Assembly (NCBI GenBank): GCA_031385005.1
Contig: JANNBB010000045.1
Location: 6,264-70,263, forward strand
Length of the DNA stretch: 64,000 nucleotides
Reading direction: 5' to 3'
Source of the DNA: JADKIH01 sp031385005
Lineage (GTDB): Bacteria > Bacteroidota > Bacteroidia > AKYH767-A > 2013-40CM-41-45
Both the position numbers and the translations under genes were made by a program. Positions 55,116-64,000 of the stretch are shown piece by piece. The notes below the pieces were generated by a model that did not search any database, was not told the DNA's origin, and worked only from the letters and a program-made list of their open reading frames with translations. The first letter of the stretch is position 1; each line of letters begins with the position of its first letter.

Positions 55116-57458
55116 TTAATTCTTAATAATACTTTGATAGCTTCTAGTACCGCTGTTGAAAGTTACTTCAAGCAGGTAGGTACCTTTTGCTATTCCGTTA
55201 ATATTGATGACACCATCGAAGCCATTCAGACTTCCGACAAGGACTTCCGAACCCTGTAAAGAGAGAATTCGATAAGCGGACACTTTTTCAGAGGATGAAG
55301 TCACGCTTAAATGAATTTCTGAACTGGCAGGATTCGGATAGGCCCTGAAGGATAGAGGGGATTGAATTTCATTCACGCCCGTCAGCATGGAAGGGGATAG
55401 AATATTTATGGTGAATCCCTGTAGAGTTTTGAAAACATTACCTAATGAATCTACAGAGAGTGTGTCGCAATAAGTACTTGTACAACCGTTAGCATCAGAA
55501 ACAGTGAGGCACAAATTATAATTACCGGTTGTTGTATAATAATGTGAAGGGTATGGCTGATTATCGGAAGTACCATCACCGAAATCCCAAAGGAAATTCA
55601 AATTTAATCCGCTGGAAAGATTTACGATGGAAACCTGATAAGGAGCTAACTGTACTGTGGCGAAGAAGGCCTGGCATCCGCCTGATGGATTACCCGGAAT
55701 GGTATCAACAGTTACGGGAGAACAGAATTGATCGACGCAATTTCCGGAGGTAACTGTCAGACAAGCCATGTATGTACCCGGATTTGTATAAGTGTGCTGA
55801 GGGAATCGTACGGCAGAAGTTGTATTGTCTCCAAAGTCCCATGCATAAGTAGTAGCGGAATTATTACCGAGAGATAAATCGATGAAGTATGCATCAAGTC
55901 CAAGTGTAGTAGCAAAGAAAGATGACTGGCAAAAAGTTGGACCTATGCCGACTGTAACTGTCACACAAGTCTGGCAAATTATGTTTTGCGCAGTGTCTCT
56001 CTCGATGGCACAAACCTGATAAACACCCGGTGTAGCAAAAACGTGACTGACTACATCACCTGTTCCCATGCTGCCATCATTAAAGTCCCAAATCACTGTT
56101 GAGGAAGGAGAATTTACATACAATGCGAAAGTAAAACTATTGGTAGTACCGGAATCAGGGGCAAAAGCGATGAGGCAATTTCCGGATCCTCCTGTACTAA
56201 CAGTTACCCATTGGCTGCTTGAACAAATTACACCACTTGAATTACTTGTTTGAACAACTACTAAATAAGTACCGGCTACCGCATAGGTATGCGATGGATT
56301 AAAACCTGTACCTGTTGAACCATCACCAAAATCCCATAAAACACTTGTCACAGCTGAGTTTATTATAACAGAATAATCAATTGTTAAACTATTTAAAGGA
56401 TTTGTGGAAGCAGTAATATTGCATCCAAAAACTTGTCCGGCCGTGACCATGTTACAGGAAGAACAAATAACAACACCGGCTGAATCACTTTCATACATAC
56501 AAACTAAAAAATTTCCTCCGTTTACATAAGAGTGCGTAATAGAGTCACCGGTTCCGGTGCTTCCATCACCGAAGTCCCAACTGATAGTTGTAGATGAAGG
56601 TGCAGGAGTAGATCGGAAAGCATTGAACTCAAAAGAATTCAACGTATTCGGATAGGGTGTAAATGAAAAATTGCAAATGCCGGATTGGTTTCCAACAACA
56701 ACAATGTCGGTAAATGTACATATGGCTCCGAAAACATCTGTAATGATAACGGTAACAACATACGTACCCGGAGAAGAATAAGTATGGGACACCTGAGCGC
56801 CTGTGCCTGTGGCACCATCACCAAAGTCCCAGTTATAGATAGCGCCGGAAGTAGCGGTAGCGGTAAAGTCAAAAGTCGAATTTGAAGCAGGATTTGAGGT
56901 AGCAGTGAAAAAACAATTATTGGGAACAACTGTTACCGTCTGACAAGAAGTGCAATAAACGGTGGAAGTAGATGAGTCAACAAGTGATAAGCAAACAATG
57001 TAGTTACCGGGAGCAGTATAGGTATAGGTTACGAAATCTCCAAATAGAATACTACCATTTCCCATATCCCACTGTGCAAGATAACCCGGACTTCCTAAAT
57101 TTTGAAAAGTAAAAACAGAAGGAGATTGGTTAAAATAGTTAAACGAACAGGTAGTCGAGCTTTGATATGAAACAGAATCACATGAAACGCAAACAATGTT
57201 GTTTAATACATCGGATATTGTACAACAAACGAAAACAGGCATGGGACTATTGTATGCATGTGTAGGTGTGGCTTGAGTACTGGTATTTCCATCACCAAAA
57301 TCCCAGCTAAACAGGTATTGGTTTACAGGGAAACTAGGATTGGGCGCGAAACTGACAAGGGTTGTTCCCGGATTGGTAGAATAGGTAAAGTTGCAATTTT
57401 GTGAATTTGCACGGAATGAAAATAGAATAAGTAAAAGGAAGAATAATTGTTTTTTCAT
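55116..57458 (-). CDS. secreted protein with eight PKD domains and T9SS sorting domain
   Basis: A 780-residue exported protein. Signal peptide MKKQLFFLLLILFSFRANSQ. Eight PKD-like beta domains of about 75-90 residues follow, each with a WDFGDG or close variant and an HTY...GTY strand pair; the second has WDMGNG and the sixth WDFNDG. Most units also carry a cysteine pair. The C-terminus has PNPASSEIHLSV and KGTYLLEVTF, the T9SS type A sorting signal. Likely a surface or released adhesive protein. An intrinsic terminator follows; its upstream region has no strong promoter match. Confidence 0.87.
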   Translation of the reverse strand: MKKQLFFLLLILFSFRANSQNCNFTYSTNPGTTLVSFAPNPSFPVNQYLFSWDFGDGNTSTQATPTHAYNSPMPVFVCCTISDVLNNIVCVSCDSVSYQSSTTCSFNYFNQSPSVFTFQNLGSPGYLAQWDMGNGSILFGDFVTYTYTAPGNYIVCLSLVDSSTSTVYCTSCQTVTVVPNNCFFTATSNPASNSTFDFTATATSGAIYNWDFGDGATGTGAQVSHTYSSPGTYVVTVIITDVFGAICTFTDIVVVGNQSGICNFSFTPYPNTLNSFEFNAFRSTPAPSSTTISWDFGDGSTGTGDSITHSYVNGGNFLVCMYESDSAGVVICSSCNMVTAGQVFGCNITASTNPLNSLTIDYSVIINSAVTSVLWDFGDGSTGTGFNPSHTYAVAGTYLVVVQTSNSSGVICSSSQWVTVSTGGSGNCLIAFAPDSGTTNSFTFALYVNSPSSTVIWDFNDGSMGTGDVVSHVFATPGVYQVCAIERDTAQNIICQTCVTVTVGIGPTFCQSSFFATTLGLDAYFIDLSLGNNSATTYAWDFGDNTTSAVRFPQHTYTNPGTYMACLTVTSGNCVDQFCSPVTVDTIPGNPSGGCQAFFATVQLAPYQVSIVNLSSGLNLNFLWDFGDGTSDNQPYPSHYYTTTGNYNLCLTVSDANGCTSTYCDTLSVDSLGNVFKTLQGFTINILSPSMLTGVNEIQSPLSFRAYPNPASSEIHLSVTSSSEKVSAYRILSLQGSEVLVGSLNGFDGVININGIAKGTYLLEVTFNSGTRSYQSIIKN

Positions 57459-58100
57459 GATTAGAGAGTATATGTTTTATATTGGTTAACACGCATGATT
57501 TAGATGATTGGTTTAGTCTGATTGAAACTTTTTGCAAATAAATTTAAGGAAATAATCGGGAGAAGCAGGTGGAATGCGACCGGAAGACACCAAATACCTG
57601 ATTAATGTAAGAAAAACACGGAAAACAGAAAGATCTAATGCATTTTATACTCCATTTTGATAAATGGATAATAAAATTTCTTCAAAATACCCACTTAACA
57701 CTTCATTTAAAAATGCATGAATTCGAATAGAAAAAATAATTCATATATAAAAAAAACGCCATTAAAAAAGCAATATTATTTTTAATAATTGTGTAAGAAA
57801 ATCATCGTGCTGTGGAATAAAAAGGTTTTTATAAACATCTATTTCCCCTGCAATCACAATTCATTCACCAATCAATATTTCAATTCTCTTGAATTTGGTC
57901 GAATAATAAAATTGACCAATCAATTTTCATAGTGAAAGGATTTTCTTGAAAATGTAAGATTGGAAGGGCTTCTTCATTATAATTAAAGAACTAGATGGTT
58001 AACATATCTGTATAAAATAAACGGCAAAATGGGTTTTAAATACCCGTTTGTTTTAATTGGTTATGAGAAAACGTTTAGTTCAATTCAATTTAATTATGTC
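57459..58100. other. AT-rich divergent intergenic region between two surface-protein genes
   Basis: 642 nt, very AT-rich, between divergent genes. It contains a hairpin AAATGGGT/ACCCGTTT (58029-58052 region), a TTGGTC/GACCAA inverted pair (57895-57900, 57914-57919) and short ACCAAT motifs. No gene longer than a 14-codon frame at 58063 was found. Both promoters must lie here, but no consensus pair with correct spacing was seen. Confidence 0.4.
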
Positions 58101-61100
58101 ATGTTAAGAAAGGCAATAATTAAATTGAACTTTTTACTTAAATTATTTTTTGAATCATTTATAATTCAAAAACTCAGTAGAAAAATATTTTTTCTTTTGG
58201 CGATTATTCTATTCTGTCAATCGAGAGCAAATGCAACAGTGGAGACTTTTAATACAGGTGCATTTATAATCAACATGGGAATTACTCCTCAGACAACTGC
58301 AAATGGATTAAAACCTTATGGATTACTTTATGATTTAATTAAAAACTATGATGTGCCTGTAAAATGGGTTATCAATCAAACGAAAATTAAAGATGGAATT
58401 GATTTCACTTATGGAGGAGTCAATTACAGAGGAGGTACTTTTATTGTGCCGGCAGAATACAGGAATGCGGCAGTCAATACCGCGATAGCTAGCTGGCAAG
58501 GTAAAGGAGTAGTAGGCGTAACAACCACTACGAGTCTGACCCTTGATGTTAAAATGACATTGAAGGTAGCTCCCTATTGGGCAATGGATGCAACAAATGG
58601 ATCCATCGCCATTAAATTTTTGAATTCAGCAGAAATACCTGCCACATCTTATTATTTTCGAACACCCCCTACTCTTACATGTTGTGATGACCTTTATGTA
58701 ATGCCCCATGCAGATCCCAAATGGACTACACATAGCAATTTATTTTTCTGGAACTTGAATTGTAGAGGAGGAATCTGGGCGGGATGTATTGCAGGAAGTG
58801 TTATGGAAGGTCCGAATTGTGTTAATCCGGGCAATGCAGCGCAGAATTTAAAATTCCTAACCACCAATGGAATGGTAGATTGGACTACGCATGCAAATGG
58901 AACTCCGCCATATAGCTTTTCCAATTTATCGGATCCTGTGTATCAGTTTATGGGAGCCCCCGATGCAGCAACACAAAGCGGTTGGGAACAAATTTATCTT
59001 CCGAAGAAAACAACGAGTACGTGGAATCCGGGTGTAAAAATCGGAGTTTACGACCCGACGCACAGTGATGTTCCTACAAAATCAGATGGACCTGCAGTCG
59101 TAACATCTTATGGACGAGGATTTAATGATCCAAGCCGCGGATATGTCATGTTACAAGGAGGTCATGATATCTCCGGTACTTCAACAGCGCAGGTTGCTGC
59201 ACAAAGAATGTTCTTTAACTGGTCGTTTCTGGTTGCCACAGATAAAGCACCGGTGGTGACTTATGCAAACATCCCCTCGACTATGACCGGTTTGCAGATG
59301 TATCCGAACTTCACTGCAAACGTTACTTCGCCTGCAGGATTAACCAGTTTCACTTATCAGTGGTTTTCTACTGTCGGAGGAACATTTTCTGCTCCGACAA
59401 ATAAGATAACAAATTTCACTCCTCCGTCCGTTCTATCAATTACCAATGCCGTAATTTATTGCAAAGTAACGGACGGTTGCGGAAGAAAAATTATCGAATC
59501 AGTTCCGGTAACAATCATACCGGCACCAACAGCTCCAAATGCAATTAATGACAGTATTTATTTTTCCGGATTATGCACTCCATTTCCCAATACGATTAAT
59601 GTATTGAGCAACGATTATGATATCAATGGAAACATGGGCAGTTCAATCACCTTTATCGGTGGAGGAAATTATGGAACATTTACCAACAATGGTGGAGGTA
59701 GTGTGACCTACGCTCCCGGACCCAATTTCTTTGGTGTGGACACGATGCGTTATCAGATATGCGATCTCACAACACCTGTTCCCTTGTGCTCACAAGCTAC
59801 AATAGTTGTAAATACAGGAGGTGCAGGAGTATGTCAGATTTATCAATATCAACGGACAGATACAATTGTTGCTGATACTGTTCAATTTGAAAATTTTGTT
59901 TCCAATCCGAATAATTCTATTGGCTACCCAAATGAAACAAATGGTAGTAATGCGAACTCGGCATATCTAAATAATGATAACGACTCTATTATTGTCAGAC
60001 TTAGTGCAACAATCAACACAGGAGATACAATCAGAATACGCGTCGCATCTGATAACAACAACTGTATAGACTTTGTTGCGCAAGGTTCATTAACATCAGG
60101 CGGTTTTGTGAATGGCGTGAACACCACTAACTTTTCAATACCTGGAGGTGGATCAAGAATTTATAGCTACTATAATTTCATTGTAACACAGCCAACACGC
60201 TATCTTAAAATCAAAAACCAAATTACAGCTTGTGATAACAACTTTAATTTTGACGGTGTTTATGTCGTTACGCGTAATTGTGTACCTGCCTTCCCGATTG
60301 CAAATGGCGAAAGTGCAGTGACGGCCCAAAACACATCTGTCACCACCAATGTGAAGACAAATGACACGGATCCGCAATCCTTACCCCTTGCTGCTTCCAT
60401 ATACACAAATCCATCAAATGGTACAGCCAGTATAAATGGCTCCGGTTATATTGTGTATACACCCAACATCGGCTTTGTCGGTACGGATCAATTGGTATAT
60501 AAAGTTTGCAATTCAACTTGTTTATGTGATACAGCTATTCTTACGATTTCAGTAACAGACAATCCTTGTCCAAATGATAAAATCGGACAGTTTATCAGTG
60601 GCAATGCTACCGGCGTGATGTCAAGTTCGAATGTTACCAATCCTACACAGGCATTAGGCATTGCCAACGCTGTGAATGGATCCAATGCCAACACTGCAAT
60701 TGTAGCGAACATCATTGGCGCGAACATGATTCTCAATTTGACCGATACAGTAACAGCAGGAAACACCATTGTAATTCGCATGTCTTCTGATAATGCTAGT
60801 AGCACCACCATTCGTGTGCAGGGTAATATCACCAATTCATGGGCATCACCATCTACTACAACGAATTTTATTCTTCCGGCAGGAAGTTCAAAAACGTATG
60901 CGAATTACAATTTCGTTGTCGGTGACTCCACGCGCTATTTAAAGTTCACTCAGCAAACAACGAATGCCAGTGTAGATGTAGATGCCATGAGTTTTAGTTT
61001 CTGGTTATGTCGAAACATTCCTAACCGTGCTCCTCAGGCAGCAAACGATACAGCTAGTACCTATGTGAACAGACCGGTATCCAGAAATGTAATTTTAAAT

Positions 61101-64000
61101 GATATCGACCCTGATGGAGATTCACTTTCAATTTCTATCATTGGGCCACCTCCTTATATAGGTACGGCGACAGTAAGCGGGACAAGTATTATTTACACAC
61201 CGGATTTTGGAACGATTGGTACGGATACAATCACATATCAGGTTTGTGACAATGGTTCACCCTCATTGTGTGATACTGCATTCTTTATTATTACCAATAT
61301 ATACCCGGGTCCACCTGTTGCCATGACGGATTACAAAACTACACTCTCGGGTTCCGCAACGTTAATTAATGTTCAAGCCAATGACACCCTTGCAGTTAAT
61401 AGCTATATGTACACAACGTCATTTGCTCCGGTTGTCCTCACACCTTCTAATGGTTCAGTAGTAATTATTGGAAATTCCATTCAGTACACGCCGAATGCTA
61501 ATTTCACCGGGGTGGATTCCTTTGCTTATAACATTTGCGATAATGGAACTCCAAGTGCCTGTGATTCTGCATTGGTATATGTAACCGTTGATAACCGTTC
61601 ACCTGTTGCAAATGCCGATAACGATACCACCAGTGCCTGTAACAGTGTTATAATAAATGCTATTTCCAATGATACAGACCCGGAAAGCGGGATGTTGACA
61701 GTTACATCGGTTTCTGCTCCTTCGAATGGAACAGCCGTTATTTCCAACAACCAGATAGTATATACCCCATCTTCATCTCCCGTCTTTACAGGTGTGGCAA
61801 CATTTACTTATCAGGTTTGCGATAATGGTAATCCGGTAAGATGTGCTACAGGGAACGTAAGTGTTACAGTAAACTCTAACAATCCGCCAAGTAATCCACC
61901 TGTAGCTATAACAGATTATGACACTACCTGGATAGGACAAACAACTGCCATTGCGGTTTTAGCAAATGATTCCGATCCTGACGCGGATTCTCTTCGTGTG
62001 GATTCTACCGCTACCGGATTGCAATTACCTGTTAAAGGCACACTTCAATATCTACCAAACAATCAAATACTTTATATTCCCAATCCGGGAACATATGGAC
62101 TTGACAGTTTTCAATACAAAGTTTGCGACATACACTTTTTAGGTACGGGCTGTATCAATATTACACCAACATGCACTATCGGAAAAGTATTTGTAGGTGT
62201 TTACAACCGTCCGCCTTCAGCCAATAATGACTCGGTCTTTACACTTATTACCTACCCACTGACAAGTTCAGTGGCAACAAATGATTATGAACCTGACGGT
62301 CAACCGATGAGCTTCAGTGTGCTGACAGGACCATCACATGGAACAATTGTCATGAACAGTTCCGGGAATTTTACTTTTACTCCCGACGGTCTCTATTCAG
62401 GTGTAGATACAATCGTTTACCTCGTGTGTGATAATTTTGTCGTGCAAGCTTGTGACACAGCATTGTTATTAGTCAATATCGGAACGACAAATGTCCCGCC
62501 AAATCCCCAACCGGATACGATTACTACTGTTGGAAGTCTGCCATATACAGGCACTGTTGCAACTAATGATACTGATCCGAATGGAAATCTTAATCCAAGT
62601 TCGTTCACTAAAACAAGTGGAGCGACGAATGGTACAATTACTTTCAATGCAAACGGATCATACACCTATTCTGCTAATACCGGTTTCATCGGTACAGATT
62701 ATCTATATTATTCAGTTTGCGATTCCGGTGCGCCTGTTTATTGTTCGCCATCGTTCTTAACCATCTTCGTGCCCAACCTTCCTCCTGTTATTTTCGATGA
62801 AAACTTATCTGTCAATGAAGATAATTCGCTCATCAGAAATGGTGCAACAGGAATCTTATCCAATGGCGATTATGATCCTAACTTAAATCCGCTTTCAGTT
62901 GATACTACTCCACTGGTAAATCCTACACACGGTACAGTATCTGTTCAGGCAAACGGAGCTTTCACTTACACACCGGCTCCTGCTTATAACGGCTCCGATT
63001 ATTTCGTAGTCAATGTTTGCGACAGCACCTACGGCGAACCACCATTATGCGAACCGGATACAGTTTTCATTACTGTATTACCCGTTAACGATCCACCGAT
63101 TGTTATCAACGACAATGCTACTACCAATGAAGGAACTCCTGTCTCGGGAACTCTTATCACTGCCGGTGATTATGATCCGGATACAACAGCACTAAGTGCT
63201 AATACTGTTCCTGTCGATCCTCCGAACAACGGTACATTTATTATCAATGCTGCCGGTAGTTATACTTATACGCCTAATGCACTCTTCAACGGAAAAGACA
63301 CTGTTGTTGTCAGCATCTGCGACAGCGGAAGACCGCTTCCTGCTATCTGCAGAAACGATACCTTATTTATTACCGTCACTGCCGTGAACACTGCTCCTGT
63401 GGTTGCAAACAACATGAATGCTCTCTTTGAAGATAATCCAGTCAGTGGCAACATACTCGATATTTTTGATTACGATCCCGATACGACTGTTCTCTCCGCT
63501 AACACGACGCCTGTTGTGGATCCTGTGAATGGATCCATCGTTGTCAATTCAAACGGAACGTATACCTACACACCGAATCTCAACTTCAACGGAACGGATG
63601 TTATCGTCATAAGCGTTTGCGACAGCGGTACTCCGCTGCCTGCCATTTGCGTAAACGATACACTTACAATTACCGCTCTTCCTGTCAACGATCCGCCGAC
63701 GATCTCTAACGATGTGGCCACTACTGCCGAGGCAACTCCTGTTTCCGGAGTAATTATTACAGGAACAGATTTTGATGTCGATACCACTACACTTGTTGCC
63801 AACACCACTCCTGTCGACGCGCCGAACAACGGTACATTTGTTATCAATGCTGCAGGTAGTTATACCTATACTCCGAATGCACTCTTCAACGGAAAAGATA
63901 CTGTTGTTGTCAACATCTGCGACGGCGGAAGACCGCTGCCTGTAATTTGCAGAAACGATACCTTGTTTATTACTGTCACTGCAGTCAATAATGCACCTGT
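58101..64000 (+). CDS. giant tandem-repeat surface protein, 3' end outside window
   Basis: The frame is open from an ATG at 58101 to the window end, 1966 residues so far. The N-terminus is membrane-like with a late signal (IFFLLAIILFCQSRANA, about residues 30-46). Residues about 47-390 form a domain I do not recognise, with TPQTTANGLKPYGLLYDL, VPVKWVINQTK, a CC pair, MPHADPKWTTH and LQGGHDISGTSTAQVAAQRMFF. An Ig-like segment and two related jelly-roll-like segments follow. From about residue 980 there are tandem-95/cadherin-like repeats with N-D-x-D-P-D-G and GTxxxxNGxxTYTPNxxFxGxDT motifs, about 100 residues each in the last part. Probable adhesin. The sorting signal, if any, lies beyond the edge. 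Confidence 0.85.
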   Translation, partial: MLRKAIIKLNFLLKLFFESFIIQKLSRKIFFLLAIILFCQSRANATVETFNTGAFIINMGITPQTTANGLKPYGLLYDLIKNYDVPVKWVINQTKIKDGIDFTYGGVNYRGGTFIVPAEYRNAAVNTAIASWQGKGVVGVTTTTSLTLDVKMTLKVAPYWAMDATNGSIAIKFLNSAEIPATSYYFRTPPTLTCCDDLYVMPHADPKWTTHSNLFFWNLNCRGGIWAGCIAGSVMEGPNCVNPGNAAQNLKFLTTNGMVDWTTHANGTPPYSFSNLSDPVYQFMGAPDAATQSGWEQIYLPKKTTSTWNPGVKIGVYDPTHSDVPTKSDGPAVVTSYGRGFNDPSRGYVMLQGGHDISGTSTAQVAAQRMFFNWSFLVATDKAPVVTYANIPSTMTGLQMYPNFTANVTSPAGLTSFTYQWFSTVGGTFSAPTNKITNFTPPSVLSITNAVIYCKVTDGCGRKIIESVPVTIIPAPTAPNAINDSIYFSGLCTPFPNTINVLSNDYDINGNMGSSITFIGGGNYGTFTNNGGGSVTYAPGPNFFGVDTMRYQICDLTTPVPLCSQATIVVNTGGAGVCQIYQYQRTDTIVADTVQFENFVSNPNNSIGYPNETNGSNANSAYLNNDNDSIIVRLSATINTGDTIRIRVASDNNNCIDFVAQGSLTSGGFVNGVNTTNFSIPGGGSRIYSYYNFIVTQPTRYLKIKNQITACDNNFNFDGVYVVTRNCVPAFPIANGESAVTAQNTSVTTNVKTNDTDPQSLPLAASIYTNPSNGTASINGSGYIVYTPNIGFVGTDQLVYKVCNSTCLCDTAILTISVTDNPCPNDKIGQFISGNATGVMSSSNVTNPTQALGIANAVNGSNANTAIVANIIGANMILNLTDTVTAGNTIVIRMSSDNASSTTIRVQGNITNSWASPSTTTNFILPAGSSKTYANYNFVVGDSTRYLKFTQQTTNASVDVDAMSFSFWLCRNIPNRAPQAANDTASTYVNRPVSRNVILNDIDPDGDSLSISIIGPPPYIGTATVSGTSIIYTPDFGTIGTDTITYQVCDNGSPSLCDTAFFIITNIYPGPPVAMTDYKTTLSGSATLINVQANDTLAVNSYMYTTSFAPVVLTPSNGSVVIIGNSIQYTPNANFTGVDSFAYNICDNGTPSACDSALVYVTVDNRSPVANADNDTTSACNSVIINAISNDTDPESGMLTVTSVSAPSNGTAVISNNQIVYTPSSSPVFTGVATFTYQVCDNGNPVRCATGNVSVTVNSNNPPSNPPVAITDYDTTWIGQTTAIAVLANDSDPDADSLRVDSTATGLQLPVKGTLQYLPNNQILYIPNPGTYGLDSFQYKVCDIHFLGTGCINITPTCTIGKVFVGVYNRPPSANNDSVFTLITYPLTSSVATNDYEPDGQPMSFSVLTGPSHGTIVMNSSGNFTFTPDGLYSGVDTIVYLVCDNFVVQACDTALLLVNIGTTNVPPNPQPDTITTVGSLPYTGTVATNDTDPNGNLNPSSFTKTSGATNGTITFNANGSYTYSANTGFIGTDYLYYSVCDSGAPVYCSPSFLTIFVPNLPPVIFDENLSVNEDNSLIRNGATGILSNGDYDPNLNPLSVDTTPLVNPTHGTVSVQANGAFTYTPAPAYNGSDYFVVNVCDSTYGEPPLCEPDTVFITVLPVNDPPIVINDNATTNEGTPVSGTLITAGDYDPDTTALSANTVPVDPPNNGTFIINAAGSYTYTPNALFNGKDTVVVSICDSGRPLPAICRNDTLFITVTAVNTAPVVANNMNALFEDNPVSGNILDIFDYDPDTTVLSANTTPVVDPVNGSIVVNSNGTYTYTPNLNFNGTDVIVISVCDSGTPLPAICVNDTLTITALPVNDPPTISNDVATTAEATPVSGVIITGTDFDVDTTTLVANTTPVDAPNNGTFVINAAGSYTYTPNALFNGKDTVVVNICDGGRPLPVICRNDTLFITVTAVNNAP
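63112..64000 (+). repeat. near-identical repeats with 600-bp period in the right-edge giant gene
   Basis: The segment around 63221-63400 recurs at 63821-64000 at an exact offset of 600 bp (two 100-residue units) with few changes, while the unit between them (about 63413-63700) is more different. The repeating unit is therefore a pair of domains. The array continues past the window. Confidence 0.85.

Noticed and set aside
58063..58107. 14-codon open frame before the right-edge giant gene, possible leader peptide
   Set aside because: Overlaps the main start out of frame and has no feature beyond being open.

Overview
The window is a chromosomal segment of a Bacteroidota bacterium. Four kinds of evidence agree. 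Several large secreted proteins end in a type IX secretion (T9SS) C-terminal sorting domain. The primary sigma factor is the short form without region 1.1. The best promoters have the Bacteroidota form TTG, about 19 nt, TAnnTTTG. TamL-like and GWxTD-domain proteins are also typical of the phylum. Base composition is moderately AT-rich. I cannot place it below phylum. No T9SS machinery, rRNA, transposase, integrase, CRISPR array or phage gene was found.

Layout. 1-6.4 kb: amino-acid metabolism and housekeeping (bifunctional aspartokinase/homoserine dehydrogenase cut by the left edge, TrpG/PabA amidotransferase, RidA, an M61 peptidase with PDZ domain, dihydrolipoyl dehydrogenase). 6.4-15.8 kb: one giant minus-strand gene for a 3127-residue CotH/lamin-tail/Ig-repeat T9SS protein. 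16.2-18.5 kb: a small lipoprotein and an ACE-like M2 peptidase lipoprotein. 18.65 kb: tRNA-Ala(GGC). 18.7-23.4 kb: a repeat-rich accessory stretch with two unrelated-looking DUF4143-type AAA ATPases, each preceded by its own dyad. It also holds several degenerate repeat families and is bordered by inverted GAGACA-type repeats. 23.4-38 kb: FAD oxidoreductase, TamL, class I aldolase, accD, rpsO, pnp, rpoD, rpe, a saccharopine-dehydrogenase-like enzyme, a coiled-coil secreted protein, trmD, rplS, and an MFS transporter with a CoA-binding protein. 39.2 kb: tRNA-Ser(UGA). 39.4-46.1 kb: two glycosyltransferases, a GWxTD lipoprotein-like protein and a soluble TPR hybrid histidine kinase. 46.2-48.3 kb: a tight minus-strand operon STAS protein, T9SS protein, ribonuclease Z. 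48.5-52.6 kb: dinB followed after 2 nt by a short DnaE paralogue whose PHP domain has lost metal ligands, which looks like a translesion-synthesis cassette. 52.9-55.05 kb: an ECF sigma factor overlapping a protein that combines an inner-membrane anchor with a beta-barrel-like C-terminus. 55.1-57.5 kb: an eight-PKD-domain T9SS protein. 58.1 kb to the right edge: the first 1966 residues of another giant tandem-repeat surface protein.

How the genes fit together. The housekeeping parts are short operons or single genes with clear intrinsic terminators (rpsO, pnp, rpoD, rplS, the hybrid kinase, the PKD gene). The primary sigma gene and promoters that fit its expected consensus are in the same window. 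Surface biology dominates the rest: four secreted or surface proteins, two of them giant and built from recently amplified repeats, plus TamL for outer-membrane assembly and an ECF sigma unit that may sense the envelope. The points most worth a second look are the higher-order repeat structure of the giant Ig protein, the dinB-dnaE cassette, the ECF/barrel pair, the accessory island with its paired dyads, and the unfamiliar N-terminal domain of the right-edge giant protein.
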